DNA of 21,229 nt from CAZTLE01 sp964614415 (GTDB lineage Bacteria; Bacteroidota; Bacteroidia; Flavobacteriales; Flavobacteriaceae): contig CAZTLE010000057.1 of the NCBI GenBank assembly GCA_964614415.1, forward strand, positions 1-21,229. Reading direction: 5' to 3'. Below, piece after piece: positions 5,659 to 13,774 of this stretch. The notes below the pieces were generated by a model. It was not told the DNA's origin and did not search any database. It saw nothing but the letters and a program-made list of their open reading frames with translations. Position numbers and translations under genes: made by a program. Each line of letters opens with the position of its first letter. The first letter of the stretch is position 1.

Positions 5659-8058
5659 CTAGCCTCCAATAAAATGCAACTCCGTAAAGTGCTCCGGAAC
5701 CTGCAGACAGGTATTGCCGTTTACGCTGAGTTCCGATAGCGGTGTTTCCTGGTTGTCGAGCTCGATCTTCTCAATCTCAAAAGGTAGTCCTTTCAGATCA
5801 ATGCGGAAGGTAGGGTACGGTGTTTCGAACTTCCCTTCCTTATGCTGCTGAATGATCAACTCATTGGGTTTACCGGTTACCTTGAACGTACGGTAGCTAA
5901 AACGCCCCTTCTTATAATCATAACCGTCATGGGCGTCTTCGTAGAATACCGACTTCTCCTTACCGGCCTTGTAATAGACTTCCAACTCTACTTCTTCGAT
6001 GTCTTTTTCACCCACATATTGCTGTACGGGATATTTGGGTATCACCGCACCCGCTTTTACAAACATTGGAATCTCCTCGATCTCGGCATCGACCCACTGT
6101 TCTTTACCGCCTTCAATCACCTTTCCGGTCCAATAGTTATACCACTGTCCGCGGGGTACATACATACGACGGCCCTTGGCATTGGGTTCCATGATCGGGC
6201 AGATCAAAATATGATCTCCGAAGATAAATTCATCCGTGCGGTAGTAGGTCTGATGGTCTGTCTGATCGATCATCACCAGCGGCTTTAGCATAGGAACACC
6301 TTCCTGGGCATAGCGCCAGAACATGGTATACAGGTAAGGTAGAAGCTTGTAGCGCAGCTCAATGAACTTTCTGAAAATATCCGTTACTTCATCATCAAAT
6401 GACCAGGGTTCCTGATCTCCATGATCCCCTGAGGAATGCACCCTACAGAACGGATGGAAGATTCCCAGTTGTATCCAGCGAACGAACAACTCTCCTGTCG
6501 GTTGCTCGGCAAACCCGCCAATATCCGACCCGGAAAATGACATACCGGACACACTTAACCGTTGCATTTGCTGATTGGCGATCCATAGATGCTCCCAGGT
6601 TGCCACATTATCACCGGTCCAGGTAGATGCATAGCGCTGCGTGCCGGAATAGGCCGCACGTGTAAGCAGGAAGGGTCGTTTCGGGTAACTTAGTTCTTTA
6701 ATTCCGTCATAAGTAGCGCGTACCATTTGCATCCCATAAATGTTGTGCGCTTTGCGGTGACTGCAAGGTTGTCCATCATAATAGTGGCGTACGTCCAGCG
6801 GGAAGGTTTTGGAAGGCACCTCCATGACTGCCGGTTCGTTCATATCATTCCAAACACCTTTAACACCTACATCTTCAATAAGCTCTTTATAGAGTCCGGA
6901 CCACCATTTACGAACTTTGGGATCGGTGAAATCCGGGAAATTACAGTCTCCCGGCCATACCTTTCCGCGCATGAGCGGGCCATCGGCACGACGGCAGAAG
7001 TAGCCATTTTCAAGGGCTTCTTTATATACAAAATAGTCTTTGTCCACTTTGATACCCGGATCGATCATCACCACAGTCTTAAAACCGTCTTCTTCCAGTT
7101 CGGCGACCATGCGCTTCGGATCAGGGAAACGTTCGTTGTCCCAGGTGAAACAACGGAATCCGTCCATGTAATCAATGTCCAGGTAGATGGAATCACAGGG
7201 AATTTCGAGTTTTCTGAATTCAGCCGCAGTCTCCTTTACGTTGGATTCAGGATAGTAACTCCATTTGCTTTGATGGTAGCCCAGAGCCCAAAGTGGTGGC
7301 ATTTCGGGTTTTCCGGTGAGGTCGGTATAATTTGCCACGACCTGTTCCATTTCAGGGCCGTAGATGAAATAATAGTTCATCTCGCCTCCGTGTGCCCAGA
7401 AGCTGGTAATATTCCGACGTTCATGACAAAAATCAAAGAAGGTCCTGAATGTATTGTCAAAGAAAATTCCGTAGGAACTGTCGTTGTGCAGTCCAATATA
7501 AAACGGGACCGCCTTATACAATGGATCCTGATCCCGGCCGTAGGCATACTGATCGGTCACCCAGTTCTCACAACGTTTTCCTTTTAGGTTGAATTCAGTC
7601 GCCTTATCCCCCAGGCCATAGAATGACTCGGCTTTTTGTGCCTCTTTGGTCATTTTTACGATGTCACCGCCATGCTCGTGACTGAATTCCCAGTGGAACC
7701 CCAGTTCGTCTGAGTTAATGAGCTTGCCATCCAGTGTATAGATGGATTTTTGGAGATTGCTCTTCTGAATTTTCAGCAGGAGCTTTTTGGTTTTAATCTC
7801 AAACGCATCTTTATTTTCTGAATATTCCAGGTGGTTATACCCTCGAACTACCTCGTCGGAGATAGCATAGGAGAAATCCGGCGGAAAGGAACCCTCCGTG
7901 GCATATCGAAATCGAAAGATACTGTCGCGGATCACTGTGATCTCGAGAACCACTTCATTTTGTGTCGTGAGGGTAAATTTGTCTTTGCTTTTTTTGAATT
8001 GTACTATTTGGGAAGGAAACTGATTTCCTTTATTCTCTAATTCTGTATTTGTAATCAT
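5659..8058 (-). CDS. Glycoside hydrolase family 31 alpha-glucosidase
   Basis: This 799-residue enzyme is predicted to remove glucose (or a related alpha-linked unit) from the non-reducing ends of alpha-glucans. Residues about 20-240 are the N-terminal beta-sandwich, with the family-typical AESFYGLGDKATEFNLKG at 143-160. The TIM barrel follows (PPLWALGYHQSKWSYY at 254-269; IYLDIDYMDGFRCFTW at 291-306). The catalytic nucleophile is Asp405 in GVWNDMNEP and the predicted acid/base is Asp483 in WTGDN. HPFCRVHSSGDHGDQEPW (535-552) is the conserved segment near the substrate subsite. C-terminal beta domains follow. There is no signal peptide, so it is probably cytoplasmic and acts on internal glucan or maltodextrin. 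It is the last gene of the operon, 27 bp after glgB, and has its own strong terminator behind it. Substrate specificity inside GH31 (alpha-glucosidase, alpha-xylosidase and others) cannot be settled by eye; the context favours alpha-glucan. Confidence 0.95.
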   Translation of the reverse strand: MITNTELENKGNQFPSQIVQFKKSKDKFTLTTQNEVVLEITVIRDSIFRFRYATEGSFPPDFSYAISDEVVRGYNHLEYSENKDAFEIKTKKLLLKIQKSNLQKSIYTLDGKLINSDELGFHWEFSHEHGGDIVKMTKEAQKAESFYGLGDKATEFNLKGKRCENWVTDQYAYGRDQDPLYKAVPFYIGLHNDSSYGIFFDNTFRTFFDFCHERRNITSFWAHGGEMNYYFIYGPEMEQVVANYTDLTGKPEMPPLWALGYHQSKWSYYPESNVKETAAEFRKLEIPCDSIYLDIDYMDGFRCFTWDNERFPDPKRMVAELEEDGFKTVVMIDPGIKVDKDYFVYKEALENGYFCRRADGPLMRGKVWPGDCNFPDFTDPKVRKWWSGLYKELIEDVGVKGVWNDMNEPAVMEVPSKTFPLDVRHYYDGQPCSHRKAHNIYGMQMVRATYDGIKELSYPKRPFLLTRAAYSGTQRYASTWTGDNVATWEHLWIANQQMQRLSVSGMSFSGSDIGGFAEQPTGELFVRWIQLGIFHPFCRVHSSGDHGDQEPWSFDDEVTDIFRKFIELRYKLLPYLYTMFWRYAQEGVPMLKPLVMIDQTDHQTYYRTDEFIFGDHILICPIMEPNAKGRRMYVPRGQWYNYWTGKVIEGGKEQWVDAEIEEIPMFVKAGAVIPKYPVQQYVGEKDIEEVELEVYYKAGKEKSVFYEDAHDGYDYKKGRFSYRTFKVTGKPNELIIQQHKEGKFETPYPTFRIDLKGLPFEIEKIELDNQETPLSELSVNGNTCLQVPEHFTELHFIGG

Positions 8059-8085
8059 CTAAGGATTCTTCGGTCGTTTTAGTAA

Positions 8086-9999
8086 CTATTTCTTTATTTT
8101 TTTCAACACTACAACACCTAGCGGCGGCAGTGTTAATGCCAACGAATTGGTCCGGCTGTGCCAGGATTTCCTGTTGGTCTTAATGGGTGTCTTATGCATG
8201 ACACCGCTTCCTGCGAACGACGGATCGTCCGAATTGAATATTTCTTCATAAGTACCCGTGCGTGGGACACCGATTCGATAGTCATCACGAATCATAGGCG
8301 TCATATTGCATACAACCACGAGGTCGTCGTGAATAGAGTGGCCCTTTCGGATATAGGACAATACGGAATTCTCACCGTCACCGTAATCGATCCACTCAAA
8401 ACCATCCGCCGAGAATTGTTTCTCATGCAATGCCGGTTCCGACTTGTATAACGCATTTAGCCCTGAAACCAGAGCCTGCATACCCTTATGATAGTCATAT
8501 TGTGTAAGATGCCAGTCCAGGCTATTCTGAAAATCCCATTCTTCATGTTGTCCGAATTCACCCCCCATAAAGAGCAGGTTCGCCCCGGGATGTGTAAACA
8601 TATACCCATATAGCAAACGCAGGTTCGCAAAACGCTGCCATTCGTCTCCGGGCATGCGCCCCAGCAAAGAATGTTTGCCATACACTACTTCATCATGACT
8701 CAAAGGCAACATAAAGTTTTCAGTAAAAGCGTACGTCATACTGAAGGTAATATCGTTTTGATGGTGCTTGCGGTAAATGGGCTCTTTTTTAAAGTACTCC
8801 AGCGTGTCGTGCATCCAACCCATCATCCATTTCATACCGAAGCCCAGTCCTCCCAAAAAGGTCGGCTTGGATACCATAGGGAAGGATGTAGATTCCTCCG
8901 CGATGGTCTGAACTCCTTCGAAATTACCATAGACCGCTTCGTTCAGTTCTTTAAGGAAGGAAATGGCTTCAAGATTCTCCCGTCCGCCATATATATTGGG
9001 CTCCCATTCGCCGTCTTCCCTTGAGTAATCCAGGTATAGCATAGAGGCCACGGCGTCTACACGCAGTCCGTCAACGTGATACCGGTCCAACCAGAACATG
9101 GCATTGCTTATTAAAAAAGCACGTACTTCGTTACGTCCGTAGTTGAAAATAAGGCTCTTCCAATCGGGATGATAACCACGTCTTCTGTCCGGGTGCTCGT
9201 AGAGATGTGAGCCGTCGAAAAAGCCCAATCCGTGATCATCTTCCGGGAAGTGGGAGGGTACCCAGTCCAGGATGACGCCAATGCCATTTTGGTGGAAGGC
9301 ATCTACGAGAACCATTAAATCGTCCGGTTGCCCGAATCGTGACGTAGGGGCGAAGTAACCCGTGAGTTGATATCCCCATGACGGATCGTACGGGTATTCC
9401 ATGACCGGCATAAACTCCACATGCGTAAAGTTCATTTCCTTTACATAGGCTACCAATTCTTCGGCCATCTCCAAATAGGTCAGAGACCGATTCTCATGGG
9501 TGTTCTTACGCCAGGAACCCAGATGTAATTCGTAGACGGAGAATGGCTTATCCAATGCGTTAATCTCCTTTCGGGTTTCCATCCATTTTGAGTCCTTCCA
9601 GTTGTGTTTCGGATCCCAAACCACGGATGCGGTATTTGGTGGATGTTCGCAGCGAAAGGCAAAGGGATCGGCCTTTTCGGTAACAATACCATCGTTATGT
9701 GAATGGATCTTATACTTGTATTTTGTTCCCTTCTGAACTCCGGGAATAAAACCTTCCCATATCCCGGAAGCGTCCCAACGAACGCTTAGCGGGTGTTCGC
9801 CATCATTCCAGTAATTGAAATCGCCAACCACCGATACGGCTTTGGCCGAGGGAGCCCACACTGCGAAATACACACCTTCCGTGCCGTCAACTTCAGTGAG
9901 ATGGGCGCCTAATTTTTCGTACAGTCTAAAGTGTTTTCCGGCTTTAAAAAGCTCAATATCGAAATCACTAAAAAGGCTGTGCGGAATAACGTTATTCAT
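8086..9999 (-). CDS. glgB: 1,4-alpha-glucan branching enzyme GlgB (GH13)
   Basis: GlgB cuts alpha-1,4 chains and reattaches the fragment by an alpha-1,6 bond, giving branched glycogen. The 637-residue product has a CBM48 domain first (GVYFAVWAPSAKAVSVVGDF, about 42-61), then the GH13 barrel (YELHLGSWRK at 156-165; VILDWVPSHFP at 242-252). The nucleophile is Asp315 in DGLRVDAVAS, the acid/base Glu368 in TIAEES, and the transition-state Asp436 in LSHDEVV. These spacings (53 and 68 residues) equal those of E. coli GlgB (405/458/526). The length fits a form without the extra N-terminal domain found in E. coli (728 aa). It starts 6 bp after the maltokinase stop and is translationally close to it. 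In this operon it branches the linear chains built by GlgE. The identification is secure. Confidence 0.97.
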   Translation of the reverse strand: MNNVIPHSLFSDFDIELFKAGKHFRLYEKLGAHLTEVDGTEGVYFAVWAPSAKAVSVVGDFNYWNDGEHPLSVRWDASGIWEGFIPGVQKGTKYKYKIHSHNDGIVTEKADPFAFRCEHPPNTASVVWDPKHNWKDSKWMETRKEINALDKPFSVYELHLGSWRKNTHENRSLTYLEMAEELVAYVKEMNFTHVEFMPVMEYPYDPSWGYQLTGYFAPTSRFGQPDDLMVLVDAFHQNGIGVILDWVPSHFPEDDHGLGFFDGSHLYEHPDRRRGYHPDWKSLIFNYGRNEVRAFLISNAMFWLDRYHVDGLRVDAVASMLYLDYSREDGEWEPNIYGGRENLEAISFLKELNEAVYGNFEGVQTIAEESTSFPMVSKPTFLGGLGFGMKWMMGWMHDTLEYFKKEPIYRKHHQNDITFSMTYAFTENFMLPLSHDEVVYGKHSLLGRMPGDEWQRFANLRLLYGYMFTHPGANLLFMGGEFGQHEEWDFQNSLDWHLTQYDYHKGMQALVSGLNALYKSEPALHEKQFSADGFEWIDYGDGENSVLSYIRKGHSIHDDLVVVCNMTPMIRDDYRIGVPRTGTYEEIFNSDDPSFAGSGVMHKTPIKTNRKSWHSRTNSLALTLPPLGVVVLKKIKK

Positions 10000-10005
10000 T
10001 CAGGT

Positions 10006-11637
10006 TTACTTTTGATTCATAATCGACGCAATCCCCTCTAGCGGGATTACGGCCCATGCCGGGCGGGAGTTCATTTCATATCCCAGCTCGTACACGGCTT
10101 TTTCCAACATGGAGTATTTCAGCACAAAATCCATTTCCTGAGGATAGCCTATGTTGATATTTGCCTTTTGAATGGCATCGGTGTAAGTGTCCAGAGAAAC
10201 AGCTACGAAATACCGGTATAGCGTTTCACCTGCCTTAAACAGTTCCTCGAGGTGGAAGGGATACGCTTCGGAATTATTGAAAATCGTAGCGTAGATCGCA
10301 TAGTGGTAGGAACGGAACATGCCTGCAACATCCTTTAACGGAGGTTGCTTCACCTTACGGTCGTTAATCGTGCTTTCCGGCTCGCCTTCAAAATCCAGTA
10401 TAAAGAAATCATCCCCTTGCACCAGTACCTGTCCCAGGTGATAATCGCCGTGGATTCTCAGTCGTTCTCCCTTCAGTTTGGTCCAGTTGAACGATTGGAA
10501 TTGTTTTCGAATATCGTTTTTCTGATCCAGAAACTGCAGTGCCAGATCCCGCGCCAAACCTTCCAGCTTGTGTAGGTTATTCTCAACAGTGTTCAATCTG
10601 TTTTGAAACTGATAGAGCATGCGATTCTTAAACCAGACTTCGTAATCTCCATTGAAATGCTGAGGTTCAAAAGCTGTTTCTTCGAACTCAGATCCCAATG
10701 CAATATGCATTTCAGCGGTTCTTAGGGCCAATTTCTGCAGGCGTTTGAAGATGTCAGTGCCCACCCAATCGGTTATTTCCGAGGGAACCTCTTCCAACGT
10801 TATGCGTTTGAGAAAAGGAATTTCCGGCAACGCATCTATGTCAATATTGCGAGCATCCAGGTTACTGAAAATGCCGTCCAGTTCGTTCAGCATGAATTCC
10901 CAGGCGTCTCCATCATTGGGAATAAGCTCCTGCATAAGGGCAATGGTGACCATAAGCCTTTCAGAATCTATAATATTGAGACTTCCCTGATAGGCTGGTG
11001 TGTTCTTAAATCCTTTTTTATCCGAAAGGAATCTCGATAGTTCATAGTCGGGGTTTTTCCGTTGATAGATCCGACGGAAGAACTTAATGATGCTCGAGTC
11101 ATTGATGATAATGGATGTATTACTTTGCTCGGCACCCATTACCCGTGAGGACTTGTATTCGTCTTCTTTCAGACTATCTCCGCGGTGATACTGTACCCGC
11201 GTGGTATCATGCGGTTCGGCTTCGACTATTCGCGTGAATACCAGTTTCCGGAAGGCTTCCAGATAGATGGCGTCAATAATACTTCCTGCCTGTCCGTTAA
11301 TAGTGACATCCATAATGCGATTGTCATCTGCATAGGCGTCATCCGTTACAAATGCTATAGGCAAGAAATAATGCTGATAAAAAGCCTCTTTGAAGTTTAC
11401 TTCCAGGATAAGCCCGTAGTACACTTCCTCGTGACGCTGAATCCGGAAGTACTCACTGAGTTCTATGTACTTCAGGGTACTCGATTTCCCACCATACCAA
11501 CGTTGCTTGACAACGTAGTCTTCCAAAACATCTGACAGGAACATAGGGACAAATCCATCGTCCTCCATAAGCTCTTCCCAACTCACGTTGAAGTTTGCCT
11601 TGGTGTTCAATGAAGTATGACCGGATTTCTTTGCCAT
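10006..11637 (-). CDS. mak: Maltokinase (Mak/Pep2-like), not fused to TreS
   Basis: Maltokinase uses ATP to phosphorylate maltose to maltose 1-phosphate, the donor for GlgE. The 543-residue product has the N-terminal cap motif QRWYGGK (45-51), typical of maltokinases. A nucleotide-binding segment follows (GAEQSNTSI at 168-176, with Lys185 in IIKFFRR). The aminoglycoside-phosphotransferase-like catalytic loop is RIHGDYHLGQVLV (394-406, catalytic Asp398), and the metal-binding segment is ILDFEGEP (413-420). DVAGMFRSYHYA (436-447) is also characteristic. In many bacteria this domain is fused behind trehalose synthase (TreS); here it stands alone, and no TreS domain lies in the window. Genes of this kind are often misnamed 'trehalose synthase' for that reason. 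It sits 4 bp after glgE and 6 bp before glgB, strongly supporting a single operon and the maltokinase role. Confidence 0.9.
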   Translation of the reverse strand: MAKKSGHTSLNTKANFNVSWEELMEDDGFVPMFLSDVLEDYVVKQRWYGGKSSTLKYIELSEYFRIQRHEEVYYGLILEVNFKEAFYQHYFLPIAFVTDDAYADDNRIMDVTINGQAGSIIDAIYLEAFRKLVFTRIVEAEPHDTTRVQYHRGDSLKEDEYKSSRVMGAEQSNTSIIINDSSIIKFFRRIYQRKNPDYELSRFLSDKKGFKNTPAYQGSLNIIDSERLMVTIALMQELIPNDGDAWEFMLNELDGIFSNLDARNIDIDALPEIPFLKRITLEEVPSEITDWVGTDIFKRLQKLALRTAEMHIALGSEFEETAFEPQHFNGDYEVWFKNRMLYQFQNRLNTVENNLHKLEGLARDLALQFLDQKNDIRKQFQSFNWTKLKGERLRIHGDYHLGQVLVQGDDFFILDFEGEPESTINDRKVKQPPLKDVAGMFRSYHYAIYATIFNNSEAYPFHLEELFKAGETLYRYFVAVSLDTYTDAIQKANINIGYPQEMDFVLKYSMLEKAVYELGYEMNSRPAWAVIPLEGIASIMNQK

Positions 11638-11641
11638 CGTA

Positions 11642-13585
11642 TTAAAGCGTTATGCGAAACAGGTGAAAGGGAAGCGCAGGATGAAGCTCTACGTAGTTCC
11701 AGGCCTTATCCCAAAGATAGCTACTATCTGTGATAAGGTCGTGTACACGCACTTGATGACCCTCATGTACACCAAGCTCGGCCAGAGGCAGTTCCACCAG
11801 GCCTTTCTGAGTATAATGAGGATCCAGGCTCACTACCATGAGTGTAAGGCTGGTACGTGCGTCATCGTATTTATAATAGGCGAGCAGTTGCTCGTTTTCG
11901 GTATTCAGAAATTGAATATTGTTTGTTTGCTGTAGCGAAGCTTCTTCTTTCCGAATGGCATTGATTCGGGAAATAATCCGTGTTAGCTTGTTCTCTAAAG
12001 TCCAGTCCCAGTGCCGTACTTCGTATTTTTCTGAATTCAGGTATTCTTCCTTACCGGGAACAGCGGCGCTGTCCATATACTCGTATACGGGTCCGTAAAG
12101 GCCTGTATTTGAGCTTAAAGTAGCTGCCAGGAAATAACGTTGCAGGTGAATGGATTCATTGCCTCCCTGCAGATGCCACGGATTGATGTCCGGGGTATTC
12201 GGCCAAAAGTTGGGTCGGAAGAAATAACGCTGATCCGTTGTTGTAAGCTCTGTTACGTAATCGATCAACTCCTGTCTTGAATTTCTCCAGGTGAAATAAG
12301 TATAGGACTGTGTAAAGCCCTGAAGCGCCAATTGATGCATGATCTTAGGCCGGGTAAAGGCTTCCGAAAGGAACAGCACGTCCGGATGTTTCTTTTTTAC
12401 TTCACCGATGAGCCATCCCCAAAATAGGAAAGGCTTGGTATGTGGGTTATCCACCCGGAATACCCGGATGCCACATTCTTCCACCCAAAACAGGGCAGCG
12501 TTAAGCATTTCAGCCCATAAATTTTTCCAATCCGAAGACTCAAAGTAAATCGGCAGAATGTCCTGATATTTCTTTGGTGGGTTTTCAGCATACTGCACGG
12601 TGCCGTCCGGGCGCCATTTGAACCATTCCGGATGATCTTTCACCCAGGGATGATCCGGCGCCGCCTGTAGTGCAAAATCCATGGCGACCTCAACACCCAG
12701 GTCTGATGCTTTCTGAACCAATCGCTTGAAATCGTCCAATGTGCCCAGGTCAGGATGTATATCGGTATGTCCTCCGTGCTTTGAACCGATCCCCCAGGGC
12801 GATCCTACATCTCCCGGTTCGCTATCGGTGGCATTGTTCTTTCCCTTCCGGTTCACTTCACCAATGGGATGCACCGGAGGAAAGTAAAGTATATCAAAGC
12901 CCATGTTCGCTACTCTTGGCAACAGTGCTTCGCAATCTGCAAATGTTCCGTGTGTGCCGGGCTCTTTGGCCGCAGAACGCGGGAAAAACTCGTACCAGGT
13001 GCTGAAACGGGCTCGCAGCCTGTCAACATATACCGGGAAAGACTTGCTTTCGGCAAGTAAGAATTTCTCGGGATGCGCCATGAGCAGATTTGTAAGTCTA
13101 TCTGAGGTAACATCAGCAACGGCTGCGTCGTAAGTATCTTCATTGCGAAAGGACGCAATGGTTTGTATAAGCCAGGACTTGTCTTTAGCACTTGCGACCG
13201 ATTTGATCTTTTCCAGGTATTCGGCCCCTTCCAGAAGCTCAGAGTTTACATGTTGCCCGTCGTCGATCTTGCGTTCGGTCCCATGCTGCCAGGTAAGGGC
13301 ATAATCTACCCAGGCCTGTACTTTGTATTGGTAGTTTCCTTGCTTTTCGACAGAAATGGTCGCCGACCAGGAGTCGTTCTCTCCAGCTACCATACGTTGT
13401 TCTTTCCAACGTCGTTCCCGTTCGTGTTTGTATAGCACGGAAGCTGCGAGGACATCATGTCCGTCACTAAGAATATCGGCTGTAACGGCAAGTGTTTCTC
13501 CCACAACTGCTTTTACGGCAAATGAACCCCCGTCTAAAGAAGGGTGAATGTTTTGAATGACAACGCGCGTTTGATCTTTGGTCAT
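11642..13585 (-). CDS. glgE: Alpha-1,4-glucan:maltose-1-phosphate maltosyltransferase GlgE (GH13_3)
   Basis: GlgE extends alpha-1,4-glucan chains by transferring maltosyl units from maltose 1-phosphate. The 647-residue product has an N-terminal beta domain (about 1-110) and a helical insert. The barrel carries the GlgE hallmark YFPPVHPIGEVNRKGKNNA (234-252), then GDVGSPWGIGSKHGGHTDIH. The nucleophile is Asp379 in VFRVDNPHTKPF and the acid/base is Glu408 in LFLSEAFTRPK. The 29-residue gap between them equals that of Streptomyces coelicolor GlgE (394/423). The preference for phosphorylated maltose over water is a family property and is not visible directly. The gene is first in a four-gene operon and diverges from the LytTR regulator. 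A plausible promoter lies about 30 bp upstream. Start ATG at 13585 fits the family N-terminus. The identification is secure. Confidence 0.96.
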   Translation of the reverse strand: MTKDQTRVVIQNIHPSLDGGSFAVKAVVGETLAVTADILSDGHDVLAASVLYKHERERRWKEQRMVAGENDSWSATISVEKQGNYQYKVQAWVDYALTWQHGTERKIDDGQHVNSELLEGAEYLEKIKSVASAKDKSWLIQTIASFRNEDTYDAAVADVTSDRLTNLLMAHPEKFLLAESKSFPVYVDRLRARFSTWYEFFPRSAAKEPGTHGTFADCEALLPRVANMGFDILYFPPVHPIGEVNRKGKNNATDSEPGDVGSPWGIGSKHGGHTDIHPDLGTLDDFKRLVQKASDLGVEVAMDFALQAAPDHPWVKDHPEWFKWRPDGTVQYAENPPKKYQDILPIYFESSDWKNLWAEMLNAALFWVEECGIRVFRVDNPHTKPFLFWGWLIGEVKKKHPDVLFLSEAFTRPKIMHQLALQGFTQSYTYFTWRNSRQELIDYVTELTTTDQRYFFRPNFWPNTPDINPWHLQGGNESIHLQRYFLAATLSSNTGLYGPVYEYMDSAAVPGKEEYLNSEKYEVRHWDWTLENKLTRIISRINAIRKEEASLQQTNNIQFLNTENEQLLAYYKYDDARTSLTLMVVSLDPHYTQKGLVELPLAELGVHEGHQVRVHDLITDSSYLWDKAWNYVELHPALPFHLFRITL

Positions 13586-13612
13586 AGGCTATGGTGTTTC
13601 AATTCACCGCTC

Positions 13613-13645
13613 TAAAAATATGAAACCCTTATAAATTAAGGACAA
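13613..13645 (-). promoter_or_regulatory. Candidate promoter of the glgE operon
   Basis: On the minus strand TTG (plus-strand 13643-13645) is followed after 22 bp by TATTTTTA (13613-13620), one base off the Bacteroidota -7 consensus TAnnTTTG. This would start transcription about 20 nt before the glgE ATG. Confidence 0.5.
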
Positions 13646-13774
13646 TGAGCGACGATCTATGTACTTACGATAACGTTTTAGGTTAATAACTTTTAATGAA
13701 ATCTGTTGAAATGAGGGTAATAGAGCAGCAAGCGTGGTAATTTCTATCCCTTATTTTGTATTTTTAAGTATTGT

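Noticed and set aside
6727..7587. A 286-codon open frame on the plus strand
   Set aside because: It is fully antisense to the GH31 gene, which has all its catalytic motifs. Its translation has low-complexity His/Ile/Val-rich sequence and no domain.
13672..13690. AACGTT (13672-13677) and GTTAATAAC (13682-13690) as LacI-family operators for the glgE operon
   Set aside because: Both are short, and no LacI-type regulator is in the window. The symmetry is what AT-rich sequence gives by chance.
13751..13758. TTATTTTG as the -7 box of the LytTR gene
   Set aside because: The second base deviates from the consensus and no TTG is found 17-23 bp upstream, so it was not listed as a promoter.
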